Below, piece after piece: positions 35,333-46,907 of a DNA stretch of 64,000 nt. Source of the stretch: Beta vulgaris subsp. vulgaris. Taxonomy: Eukaryota > Streptophyta > Magnoliopsida > Caryophyllales > Amaranthaceae. The stretch covers positions 3,040,295 to 3,104,294 of the forward strand of contig NC_079209.1 of NCBI RefSeq assembly GCF_026745355.1. Reading direction: 5' to 3'. How positions within the stretch are numbered: position 1 is the first letter of the stretch; each line of letters starts with the position of its first letter. The notes under the pieces are model-generated. The model was not told where the DNA came from and ran no database searches. It worked only from the letters and a program-made list of their open reading frames with translations. A program made the translations under genes and the position numbers.

Positions 35333-35525
35333 TTGGGGTTGGCATGAGAGGTTAAGGGTCTCTCGCTTCTTAATTAAGATCTCGAGTTCAAATCTTGGGT
35401 ATGGAAAAAATCCTAGTTGGGAGGGATGTTGCCCTTTAAGGTACCCATGCAAACTCTTGGAGGAGATTAGTCTACTCGTCGAAGCGGTGGGGAAACTCCT
35501 CGTAGTAAGAACAAAAAAAAAAAAA
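35333..35525 (+). mobile_element. tRNA-derived SINE, plus copy
   Basis: A-box-like TGGCATGAGAGG at 35340-35351 and B-box-like GAGTTCAAATC at 35384-35394 are spaced as in a tRNA promoter. The body ends in poly-A at 35513-35525. It is homologous to the inverted copy at 20640-20829. A flanking duplication was not clear. Confidence 0.82.
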
Positions 35526-35535
35526 TTCAGTAGTA

Positions 35536-36480
35536 GTGCTAATCGAGTTGAGCATTCGGTGACAAACTGAACTTGACTTGATCAAAACTCGATTTGAATT
35601 GTTTCGACTTGACTCGACCTAAAAGTTTAACAAGCATGAGTCGAGCATAACTAGCTTAACTCGATAAGTTCATGAGCAGCTCAATAATTAACCATTTCTA
35701 ATCAAATGAATATATTATAATCTAACTTTACATGCCTATGACTCATCAAAAAAAATTGGTTTTCATTCTCAAAGAAATTTATTCGCCGTACGAAGATGAG
35801 AAATAAGAGAGTGGTTTATCTTAAGTTTAACATTTTATGTGCTCCATTTTGCTCACATACAATGAATTAACATGGTTTTGTAGCATTATATAAAGGCAAT
35901 ATAGTGGATGCAAAAAATAATGGTAGGAAAAAAATCATATTACATATTATTTGCGCGCTCTCATAAGAATTAAATCTATTGGGATAATTGGACCTCCATT
36001 CTTTTATATCTGAAAAAAAAATCGAAAGCAAAGGACATATGTTAAAAGAAGAGAAGCTAAAGTGAGAAGTGAAAAAGTCTCACATCAGTGAAACAAAACT
36101 GAAAGGAGGCTATGAGTCTATATTAAACAAAACACTTATTGAAACTTATACTAAAGATGGGCAATCGACCATATTTTGGGTTTGCAATTTTCCAGATTTT
36201 TTGGGCCTTGCAATTCCATATTATGGGTCTTACTAAGGTTGATATCATATCAGAATTTTGTACACCAAGCTTTTGACCATTGGAACTCGATGCAAGCATG
36301 AGCTGAGCTGAGCCGAGCCGAGCCAAGCTTAGAGACTTGGTTTCGAGTTCAAATCGAGCTACAAAAAAACATTAACGAGCATGAGTTAATCAGAGCTTAA
36401 CAAGCATTTAGCACGAGTCGAGCAGGGTTGAAGAGTTTTCGACTTGGGTCGAGCAAAGCTATATATAAAAGTAATAGAGT
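35536..36480. mobile_element. hAT-like sub-terminal repeat remnants
   Basis: Two patches (35536-35690 and 36290-36470) are rich in CTCGA, GAGTCGAG and GAGCTC...GAGC repeats like the ends of the intact element at 31666. They could be the two ends of one larger decayed element; terminal inverted repeats and a duplication were not found. Between them is AT-rich filler. Confidence 0.4.
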
Positions 36481-36599
36481 AAAATATTTTTTATAAAAAA
36501 ATTCACGACTTTTTATTTCCTTTTTTATGAATAGATTATTGTGAAAATTCAATACAAAATGTTATTTGATTAAATTTTTTTTATCTTAGACATTAATTG

Positions 36600-37344
36600 A
36601 CATTTTTATCATTTATTTGTTACTCATTGTAGACACAAAAGCAATAGAATACCCAATGATGAAACATATTGTTGTCCTAATTGGTCCGAAAGGAACAACA
36701 ATTTGAAAAGCTAAGCTCAAAAGCATTTCGAAAATATAAAGTCTATTTATCGGTTTAAACTTTAAACAATTCAAGCCCAATTTTAAAGCCCCAATTATTT
36801 ATTCATAATAATTAATTATGTTTTTAATATTTTAATATTAACTATTCTTGATAATTAATTTGTAAATGATATTTCGAAAATCATATTTTATTCATAAAGA
36901 TAGCTGAATTGAATTTCAAATGCTAGATTTCATCAAAAAAAATCAAAAGAATCTAAAAAAAGCGACCAGATTAATATTGCGTCTTACACAACTTATTTCA
37001 CAAACGCAGCACTGATGTCGTACACAATTTTCAAAAACGCAAAGCTAGTGCGTGAGATGCACAAACCATGTGCCTAGCACACAAGCTGTGTATTAGACGC
37101 ACGGTTCCCTTATCTCTGCGCTTCGTATTCTGATTCCTTTGCCTATAAATAGCTTCGTTTATTCTAACAGTTTTACAAGATTTGTTTTCTACGAATACAA
37201 CACTTCATGATACGAACACACATTCAAACACTCAAATATATTCAAACTCATCCATCCTTCGAATTTCCTATAGCTTCAAGATTATATTGCTCATTTTGAA
37301 GATCGTTGCATAAGCCCCGGGCGACAAAGTAACGCAGGGAGAAC
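36600..37344. mobile_element. LTR-like fragment
   Basis: TATA-like CCTATAAATAGC at 37141-37152 is followed by a leader of C/A-rich sequence and a tail 'attttgaagatcgttgca', an arrangement typical of plant LTR U3-R-U5. Clean ends and a partner were not identified. Confidence 0.35.
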
Positions 37345-38813
37345 TAGGGACGTTACTAATCTCCCAAAGTCAAGCTAAACCTAACTAGACCACTAACCTA
37401 AGTAAAGTGGCAAGCGAGGATCATTCTTCCACAAGGACTAAGGAACATCGAAACGTGTCAATAAATCATCAAGTTAGGCCGAAATGAGTCAGAAAGTGTC
37501 AACTACCGACTAAAATCTATTTAACTAAACTAATTACCAAATAACAAATAGGATTAGAGAAAGGGATCTAACACCAACCAAATCATGACTTAAGCAATTA
37601 CAAGGGTGAAACATGGAGGAAAGAAAACCAAGCAACTAATTGAGGTTATTGACTCTTAACTAGCTCTAAGCCCTCTCTCAATGGTGTATAAAAGTACCTA
37701 GGTCACATAAATAAGCCACTAGCTAGCATGGTCTCAAACATGCAACTAGGGAATAAGTATAATGTCAATCGACAAAACCATCACTCAAATCTCACTCTCA
37801 TGAGCAATTAAGCAATAAAATAGCATGAATACAACCTTAATCTCCTCTCTCAATTTGACTAAGGCATCAATAAACAAACATCTAAGTGATCAACTATAAT
37901 GCAAGTAGATAGTAGTCATGTTATTAATCAATTAATAATGAGCCTATCAAACTCCTAACTTCTTATTCAAACACCCAAATCAATCATGGTTGGGTTTTTA
38001 CCCCAACCCCCAACTAATTAACTACTCACTAATCATCATAGTAATACCAATAAATAGGAAAAATAAATCAAACATGAACAACTAAAGCAATCAACACAAG
38101 ATCTAACACAAGATTAAGTTAAGAAACTAAAATCTAAACATGGATTAAACTACGTAAACAAAAGTTAAATAAATAAAAGATAAAAGTATAAAAAGTAGAG
38201 AGAAGAAGAGATATTACTTAAACCATGAAGAAGAAATCGAGATCTTGCATAAAAACCAAAAGTTTTGCCATCATCCAAGCTACAAAATCATGAAAATCTA
38301 CTTTCTCTCTACAGGGTTTCACTTTCTCTCACTACATTAAGCTAAAAACTCTCTAAAAATAATTTCCTGGAATAAAAGTTATATGCCATTAAGTAGACCA
38401 AGTATTTATATTATTACAAAAACGAGGCTAAAAACAGCGTTTAAGAAGAAAATGTAGAGAAATTAACAAGGAGTGCCCGCTCCTAACAAAATGGGGCGAT
38501 GGAGCGAGTGCTCATGGAGAGCTCCTGGGTCGCTCCATCCCTACTGCCAACAAGGTGGCTGCCCAACAAGTGAGGAGCGCCTGCTTCTTCTTCAATGCGC
38601 GTTAGGAGCGCTTGCTCAATGGAAGCTCCTGGGTAGCTCCAATGGTATTCTTTAGCACACGTAGAAGCGCCCGCTCCTATTTCCTTGAGAGTGCCCGCTC
38701 CACTCTTCTCCATGCTAGGACCTCCAGTTCCTTGGTGGTTCCCTCCTCGTTCCAAGTTCCTACCTCACCCTAACATGTATTAGAGCTTGGAGGAGCGCCC
38801 GCTCCTATTCTAC
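37345..38813 (-). mobile_element. Probable left LTR of an Athila-like element
   Basis: Aligns with drift to 42930-44230 in the same orientation (for example 37620-37700 'attgaggttattgactctta' with 43250-43330). The pair brackets the minus-strand Athila-like ORF, so this would be the 3' LTR of that element. The right boundary is placed at ...TTCTACA because the minus strand then starts TGTAGAATAGG after a purine-rich stretch. The two LTRs are clearly diverged, so the insertion is old. Confidence 0.5.
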
Positions 38814-38830
38814 AGGGAGCGATCGCTTCT
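38470..38830. repeat. Dispersed GGAGCGCCCGCTCC-like units
   Basis: At least seven variants of the imperfect palindrome GGAGCGCCCGCTCC or its half (GAGCGCTTGCTC, GAGTGCCCGCTC, GAAGCGCCCGCTC) occur in 360 bp. One related copy, GGAGCGGGCGCT, lies at 44092 in the right LTR. Confidence 0.65.
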
Positions 38831-40942
38831 CCCCCGTTTGATCTGTTCTTCTTAAAAACCATACTAAACAACAGTGTTAGTGATCAAAGGGGGAGGGGAA
38901 AAGCCATGAAATCATACATACTTAATATGCACCGCTAAAGGATGAAAATGAGAAAATTAGAGGGACAAAGTGCACTTAAATTCAAAATTATCATGCAAAA
39001 ACTATCAAAATATGCACAAGAGTGCGACTAAATCCTCACTCATAAAAATTCCCCCAACTTTGTCAATTGCTTGTCCTCAAGCAATCAACTAGAGAAGGGA
39101 AACATGCAAAAAAAAAAAGTAAAAGATACACTAAAGAGAGTTCAAAACTAAAGCACTTTTCACGGTTTTGCGCAAGTCGAGTAATGAAGAAGTGGTTCAC
39201 AATCAAAGCACAAAGAGCAATTTTTCAAGATAAATTCTTTCGAATTACGTGTTCATAGGTTAGGATGGAGAAAAAGACTAAACAAGATTGCAATAAGGAT
39301 ACCTTCTTAGGCTTTTTACTAGCCCATTAAAGACACTTATAGCTATTCTAAAGACAATGGCTCGTCAAAAGGTATAGAAGTTCCAAATGCTAGTCCACTT
39401 TCCTTAAACACACAAATAGGCCTTAGACTCCATTCTACTCGAGACCGTGACAAAAGTAACACTAAGTATGGGGGACATCCACAAATTGACCTCTTTTATT
39501 GAACTTTTTTATTCTTTTGTGCTTTTCATTTTTCACTTTTTTTCTCTTTACGCCTTTTTTTTATTGTTTTTGGCTTTTTCTTTTTGTTCCCTTATTACGG
39601 AACTTCATTACACAAATATAGGATTAACTTGTAATACTAGAATATTACGAATACTTGTGGCTTTTGTGCCACTTATTACACATAACGAAAAATAAAGCCT
39701 AAGTTTCTTGTAAAGTTTTGTTTTGGGACTCATGGAGTATATACATATAAGGATACACGGGATCGCAAAGTAAAAGCAAAAATACCCAAGCATGAGCAAC
39801 TAGTCAAAACTCAAAACTAGATGAGCAATTGAGCATTCATTAGCTTCATTTAGCATACTCTAATGCAATCAAGATTGGGCAATTCCTAGATGACCTAACC
39901 CATGCCGGCCCACATCCGTCTAGAACAAACCTCTATTCATGTACTCTAGATTCAAAGAGAGGATGTCACATAACTCATTCTCAAGCATCAATCATGGGTA
40001 AGCAAACCATTTTTTAGTGCTTTTACTAAAACAAAATGTAACACTCTTTTTTTTTCTTCTTTTTTTGTATGCAAATGCTCTACATGCAACTAGTCTATGA
40101 AAGCAATTAAACTATTTACAAGATAGAAGTGAGAGAAGCTCACCATGAAGGATTGTTGTTAAATCATCATTAGAAGGATTAAAGAGACAAGAAATTTTTA
40201 GTTTGAAAAAAGGCAAGTAATAATCATCATTAACAATCCATTGTCTCTTCATAGGACAAATTTGGTACAAACCAAGAAGCATAAATCACCACATCACCAC
40301 CACCAGTCTTCCTATTTCCTCAACAAGACTACCCCTTCAAAACTTGACTACCCCCAACTATTCACCACCACCCCTCATGCATACAAATCCCTTAATTCAA
40401 GTAAAAATCAATACACCCCAAGCTTAGCAAAGTGCATAAAACATGAACAAATAATGAGAGAAAGGGGGGAAGGGCAATGACTAAATTGTGGGTCTAATCC
40501 ATCTGTGAACGAGCTAGTTTCTATAAGGAGGCATCAGATGAGGGTCACAACCACCGTGGTATCCCGGGGGGTACCCATAATAAGGGGTAGGGAAATACCA
40601 CTACTGCTACTACTACCACTACCGTCATCGGAGGGGGGGGGGCACAAAAGGATAGTTGGGATCACCAATCGGGTTTGTGCCATCGGGTTTGTTATAATCA
40701 TAGGGTGGATCACGGTGGGGGTAGTAGGTGTAGGTGGGTTGGTTGTTTTGCCAACCGGGGACCAGCCTATGTTGAGGGGGCCAATGGAGTTAGTTCATGT
40801 ATGGTGCAAAATCACCTCTTTCTACATGGTAGCTGTAGATTTGGTTTGTTTGCACCATCATGCCATCATAATCACTCTGCATGTCCTCCATCATAAAAGG
40901 CATACGATTTTGAGTGAGGGAGAGAGTGAGTTGATGGAATTT
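38831..40942. other. Athila-like element interior, non-coding
   Basis: Between the left LTR and the ORF remnant there is AT-rich, stop-rich sequence with no pol motifs on either strand. The apparent plus-strand frame at 40505-41197 is antisense to the ORF and a C-poor artefact. Confidence 0.4.
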
Positions 40943-42022
40943 TCAAGAACAATAAACATGTTCAACACAAGGATGAGGATCTTCATTTTCGGGCTCACTA
41001 TCTACATCCCAAACATTATCCGCTTCGCAGTCAATCGTAGTGGTCTCAGGGTTATAATTAGGGAGGAAACAATGGCGGTGATCTTTTATAAGCCAACTCC
41101 AATGCTCGGGGTCATGGGTAGGGCGGATCCATTGCATCCGCCACAAGGCATCAAGGTCAAGGAAAGGGTTATTATCTATGGGCTTGAGTTGCTTTAGGTG
41201 CTCCCCAAAACCCTTGTTGATGACTATCAAGGAAATCATGCTACCAATGTTTATATCCTTCCTATAGAGCTCCCATTTTTAGTCTCCACACATCGCTCAA
41301 GAAAGTTAAATCCCGAGTTTAGCATGCCCCTTAAACGATCAGGGGTCTCGGTTGCTATGTAGAGGACAACTAGATCCTCTTTGGTCATCTTACTAAGTTC
41401 TTGCTTAGTATACACACCCAACGAGAAGTCGATGGTGGTACCGCAGGGAGGAGGAGATAATGATCGTAGAAGAGACGTATCGAGATTCGAGATCGGATAG
41501 GCGAGAGATAAGCCTCCAAAAGGCTTCTTGGTTGTAATTGGGGAATTTTTGGATGTGAGGATGATAAATCCTCGCCTCCAAAGGCCTGCCAAATATCCCA
41601 TTTAGCTCCGCTAGGGACATATGAAATTTAGTGTTGAAAAGTTGGAAGGAAATATCAAACTCTTCCTCCTCATTTAGAGTTCGCTCAAGGGAGGCGAGAA
41701 ACTCAAGGGTGACCCTCTCATAAGTCAAAGCATGTAAAGACAAGAAACACTCCCAACCTAGGTCCGTTATGCAAGCAAAAAGATTTTGGTGAATGCCAAG
41801 TGCTTCTAAGGTAGGGCCATGGTAGAATTTGGTTGGCATTATTTTTCGATGCTTAAGGACATCATAAGCCTTTTTGTGAGTTAAATCAGGGTCAAACCTA
41901 AGGTTATAAATGTGAATTTGGTCATTCGGGGAAGGATTGGCATTGGTAAGGTTCTTGTTTTTCTTGATGCGTGAAGTCATTTTGTGGAGTTTAAAGAGGA
42001 AGCTCGACCACGATGCACACAC
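40943..42022 (-). pseudogene. Athila-type retrotransposon ORF1 remnant
   Basis: Read on the minus strand from 42022, the protein resembles the plant 'retrotransposon ORF-1 (Athila)' family: motifs HGPTLEALGIHQNLFACI, LHALTYERVTLEFLASLE, FDISFQLFNTKFHMSLAEL. It continues through two frame changes, near 41530 and near 41250, into ISLIVINKGFG and LDALWRMQWIRP. No protease, RT, RNase H or integrase was seen, so the element was non-autonomous or has lost pol. The broken frames make it inactive. Confidence 0.7.
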
Positions 42023-42410
42023 TTAATAACAAATTGGCAATACAATCCTGAAAGTCAACAATCCACAATCAATAAATCTTCCAACAACTTTCACCAATTC
42101 AATGATATTGGGGGGGGTGTCCCACAAGTACTTTTATCACAATAATTCCAACAATTACAATCACAATCACAACAAAAACTACAAATTGAACACTAAAAAG
42201 AAAAATAACACCACAAAAACACACAAATCACAATAACCTAAGAAATGAAAAAAAAACTATCTAAATATCCAGCTAATCCCACAATCACGAGCAAGAAATA
42301 AAAATAATATCTAACTAAGTAGAACGAAAAATAAGAGAAAAATAAATAAATAAACGAAAATTCGAAATAATAGAAAAAAGATGTAGAAATAATGAATTTA
42401 CTTGAATATA

Positions 42411-42640
42411 CCCCCTCCGGTCTTTATTAGTTTACCCCTTTCTTTTGCACAGAGTTTTAGGAGAAATAATTTTGTGAGTCATCGAAAGAAAGAGTAACTA
42501 TTATTTTATATTAAAGTTAAATGTATGTGTGATGAAAAGTTAGTGGTCCAATTCCAAAAATAGAAACAAAAAAAAGGGGGCAAACTAATAAGGGACATTC
42601 TAAAAAGGAATATGGGTAAACTAATAAAGACCGAAGGGAG
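42411..42640. mobile_element. Stowaway-like MITE, 230 bp, nested in the Athila-like element
   Basis: The ends CCCCCTCCGGTCTTTATTAG and, on the minus strand, CTCCCTTCGGTCTTTATTAG are near-perfect inverted repeats that continue through TTTACCC. TA flanks both sides (42409-42410, 42641-42642). Confidence 0.95.
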
Positions 42641-42929
42641 TAGTAGGCAAAGGTTCTTCAAATCTTGAGATTAGCCAATTTCTTCAAGCAAATCCAAATT
42701 CCAAGTGAGAGAGGAAGAGTTTTTGTGAGTAAAGTTAGATTTTTGTGAGGAGAAAGGAAGTAGAAGATGATTTTGAAAGAAAGAATGGGAGAAAAATGGA
42801 GTTTGTGGTGATTTTAATGGAGTTTGTGAGAGTTGAGAAGGTAGGAAGAAGGAGAGAGAAGAGAGAAAAATGTCGGGGTTTGAGTTTGTAGGAAAGAAGT
42901 GAGGAGAGAGGGCCGAAAAAGAGAAATTA

Positions 42930-44230
42930 GGTCGTTACAAATCTTCTAATCGTCAAACAAAACCTAACCAAATCGCTAAACTAGGTGAAGTGATAAGTAA
43001 GGGTCAAAATCCACATGGAATAGCAAGAAGAACACTAATGTTGCTAATCGTTGCAAGCTAAGTTAAGTCGAAGATTTAGTAAGATGTTTGGTTTACTAAA
43101 CTAACTATAATAACTAATTAATTAGAACCTTCGAAAGATGCCAAATGATTAGACAAGAAATCAATTGATAAAAACACTGGGAGAAGGGGATAAACATCAT
43201 CCAATCATGGTTTAGGCAATAAGAATGGTGAAGTACAGGGGAAAGAATCAAGCAATTAATTGAGATTATTGACTCTTAACTAGTTCTAAGCCCTTTCTCA
43301 AGGGTGCATAAAACTACCTAGGTTACACATTTAAGCCACTCTCATGGTCTCAAACATACATCCAAAGATAAGCACAATGTCAATTTGCAAAACCCTCACT
43401 CAAATCTTACTCTCATGAGCAATTAAGCAAGAAAATAGCATAAATGTCAACCTTAATCCCCTCTCTCAATTTGATTAAGGTAAACAAACATCCAAGTGGC
43501 CAACTGGAATGCAAGCAAATAGTAATCATGTTATTAGTCAATTAATAAGCCCAATCAAACCCTCAAATTTCATATTCCAACACCTAAATCAATCATTGTT
43601 GGGTTTTCACCCAAACCCTAACCAACAAACTACTCCATAAGTACAAAAAGGAGAACTTAAGAAAAATTACCAACTAATAACATGACAATAAGTATTAATC
43701 TAACAATAAACTAAACTAAACAAACCACATATAATTAAACTAAGCATGGACAATTAATCTAATAAAAACAACTAAGTAAGAAATAAAAGAGGAGAGTGAG
43801 TAAGAAATTCTTACTAATACATAAAAAGAAAACTTCAAATCTTCTTGTCACTAGATGATTATCCAAAATCCTCCATTTTTCATTGATTATTTCTCTATGT
43901 TTTGAGACTTTATCTCACTTAAAATCCTAATCTAAAACTGATGGAGGCTATTCCTCCCTCAACTAGGGTCTCCCCCTTATATATTAGGGATGAGTCATAT
44001 TTATAGGTCCAACTATTGCATAATCAATGAGTCGTGATAAAAAACAGAGCTGCCTCAAAAATCTGAAAGGAGGGGCGGTCCTTTATAAATTGGAGCGGGC
44101 GCTAAGCAAAACAAACATATAAAAGGGGTAAAATAGAAAAGAAACTTTAGATATAGGAATAAATAAGAGGTTTAGAGTGATATAAATATCACTCACCATA
44201 AATGTATAATTGTTGAGGGTCAATTCCAAT
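42930..44230 (-). mobile_element. Probable right LTR of the Athila-like element
   Basis: Diverged direct repeat of 37345-38813, best matched over 43200-43640. With the ORF on the minus strand this would be the 5' LTR. No convincing primer-binding site was found at its left edge. Confidence 0.5.
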
Positions 44231-44354
44231 GTAATTCCTTTTGTACTAACAATTTACTTGTCGCAATGCACATGTTAAGGAATTAACATGTTATTGTTTA
44301 TTTTTCTCTAATATCTCTTCTCTTTATATTTCTTATATTGTATTATTCATATTC

Positions 44355-44369
44355 ATATGCATGATGTAT
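44355..44369 (+). repeat. LINE target-site duplication, left copy
   Basis: ATATGCATGATGTAT, identical to 51092-51106. Confidence 0.95.
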
Positions 44370-45189
44370 ACACAGCTCTCCTTTTAAAAAGATGAGAGAG
44401 AAAGTTAGAGAGATACTCTCTAACATTAGGCCTCAGCCCAAAAGTATCGATAGAAACCCTAGAAAATGGAAAAATCTTCAACTCCTAGCCCCAATCCAAT
44501 TCCCTGTTAGAGTTATCGTCCTGGTGAAAATTTTCATCATTTCGCTTCTCTTTCTTTCAGAAGATCTGATTAATTTATTGCGTATGGTTTTATTCCAGCC
44601 TAGCCCCAATTTGATTAGGGGTAGGTCTGCGAGTGATTATGAGCAGCGATTCTCAAAAATTAGTCGATGGCGTGCAATTAAAGTTGTAACTGCTGTATTT
44701 TTCGCTGATTTAAGCCAATCTCTCCTAATTTGTCAGAGGTTATGGCTGAGGTGGCTTAATTTTAGGGGCTTTAAGTTCAAATTAGGGCTGAGGCCTAGGG
44801 TTTGTTAGAAGAGCGAAGTGATGGTTCAGTTCTCTTCAGTTGTATTAATTGGGTTCTTTTATGGTTTTGGAGGTATTGTCATCATTGATTTCGGTAGCGT
44901 GGGAGTGTTTGGTATGATTTCAAATTGGTTTCTTGTTATTGTTGGATTTTTATCCATTATTCCAGAATTCGCATTTTATGCGATTGGAAAAGTCTCTGTA
45001 CAGGTATGGTTTTTAAGGCTAATTCTTTGGATTTCTGGTTTGATTTGCATGTATTTAAGGTCAGCCACTTGTTTTGTTGAGAAGCAGTTCTCGTTCTTTC
45101 TTTCTAGTTGGTTCTCATTTTTTACATCTTTTTTTCAGTCAAAAAACATTCTGATTCCTGTTTCTGTTTTCCTGTGTTGGTGTGTGAGG

Positions 45190-46878
45190 ATGCAATCGTT
45201 TAAGGCTGTGCTACTGCAACCTGAGTCTGCTCACCCCCAAAGGAAGGTTTGTGATAACAATGCTGTGGCTGAGGAAGGTTCTGTCCCTTCCATTTTGTCT
45301 GAGGTCAAATCTGTAAGTGACCCTCCGGGTCCTTCCACCTTTCCTGAAACTATCATTCTAGATGAGCTTTCTCAAGTAAAATAAGATATTGATGACCTAA
45401 CTAAATCTTGCTTAGTTGGTAAAATGTTGGGTGCTGCTGTTGATTTAAGAACCATTATGTTTCGGACTAAAGCTGAGTGGCAGTTCTGTAAGGGGGATGT
45501 AGAGTATCTGGACATGGGTAATAACTGGATCATGATCAAATTCGCAAATCCTGGTGATTTGTATCTTGTATGGGCCGAAAGGCCATGGCATGTTCAAGGT
45601 GAGCTTTTTGTTATTTATCCTTGGAAACCCCACTTTGACCCCTATGTTGAAGATATTAAGTATGTGGATTTATGGGTTAGAATTCCCCGTTTCCCTGCTG
45701 AATTGTTGAACTTTGATTCAATTGCTAATCTTATGGCTGCTAATAACATTGGGTCACTGATTAAGCTAGACTCTAGGTCTATTCTTAAACATAAAATTCG
45801 TTTTGCTCGTGCATGTATTAGAGTGGATATAACTGAACCATTGTTAGAGTATGCTGAAGTAACTAGAGCGGGTGGTGTCAAGTGTGGTTATGTTATTTGG
45901 TACGAGAATTTTTCTGTTGGGTGTTCCTTTTGTGGATGTGAAGATCATTCTATTGATGACTGTTTAATTCTATCCCCTCCCCAAAAAGAAGTTAAAGTGA
46001 TGTTGATGAAACATCCTAAGAAACAATGGCTTGCTGAGTTCCTTCAAAGTGCTACTAGGCTAGCAAAGCCCCTTACCACTGCTGAGCAAGCTTTAGTGGT
46101 AGAGGCTAGGCCTAGACACATTGTGAGACCTCTTTCCAATGCTAAAATCCCTGCTAAACAGCCTGTTGCAAAGAAAAAATTTTCTGGAAAAACATTCACT
46201 GGTAAGAAAAATGTTGGTGGTGCTGGTGGGTTGTTCATCAAAGAATCTGTGGGTATTTCTCACCCTAAAGTTGCAGCTCTTTCTCTGGCTAGTCCTTCAG
46301 GTAAAGGTAAGGGGGTGATGTTAGCTCACCCTATTATTGAAGTGGAATCCTCTGATGATGATTGTGAGAATGTGGTATCTTCTGTTATCCCTCCCTCTTT
46401 AGCTTGTGATAATAATGCTGTAGCTCAGCAGGTTTATCCAGTAAAGATGCAATCCATTGATGCTATGCCCCTCCTTCCTCCCTCTGTCAATGAGGATGAT
46501 TTGGAGTCCCCAGTTCCTTTGAGGGTAATTTATCCTTCTGAACTTTTAGAATGTGGCTTTCTATCTGATGGGGATGATTTTTTAGAAAATGAAAATGGTT
46601 TGTTTGCTGAGGATGGTGTTCAATCTGGTATTGTTGATGACACTTTTATTCTGGAAGATAATGTTCATGATGATATGATGGGGGATTATGTCTCTCAACA
46701 GGAATGCTCTTTTCACTCTCTCCATTCTGAGACCTCAATCATTAAACAGATTGAGGGGATGGGAGTTGAAGGGGCTAGCACAAAGGACAACATCTCTGCT
46801 TCAAGCTCGTCTAAAAGAAGGAAGTTGGATTCTGATGAAGAATCATCCACTTCAAATCTGAAGAGGGGTAGGACTTAG
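45190..46878 (+). pseudogene. LINE ORF1 (DUF4283, CCHC zinc knuckle), in-frame stop
   Basis: The nucleic-acid-binding protein of the LINE. The likely start is the ATG at 45190; the frame is open to a TAA at 45382-45384 and resumes in the same frame to 46878, so one nonsense change truncates it. The DUF4283 region lies at about 45420-45850 (motifs EWQFCKGDVEYLDMGNNW, LWVRIPRFPAELLNF). The zinc knuckle CSFCGCEDHSIDDC is at 45922-45963. The C-terminal half is acidic and Ser-rich and ends in a KRRK basic patch. The phrase CDNNAVA occurs twice, before the stop (about 45250) and near 46410. Confidence 0.9.
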
Positions 46879-46907
46879 CCTTGTCCTATCTTCCAACCTG
46901 CCATGCT

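Noticed and set aside
40505..41197. 230-codon plus-strand frame
   Set aside because: Antisense to the Athila-like ORF1 remnant and lacking any recognisable motif.
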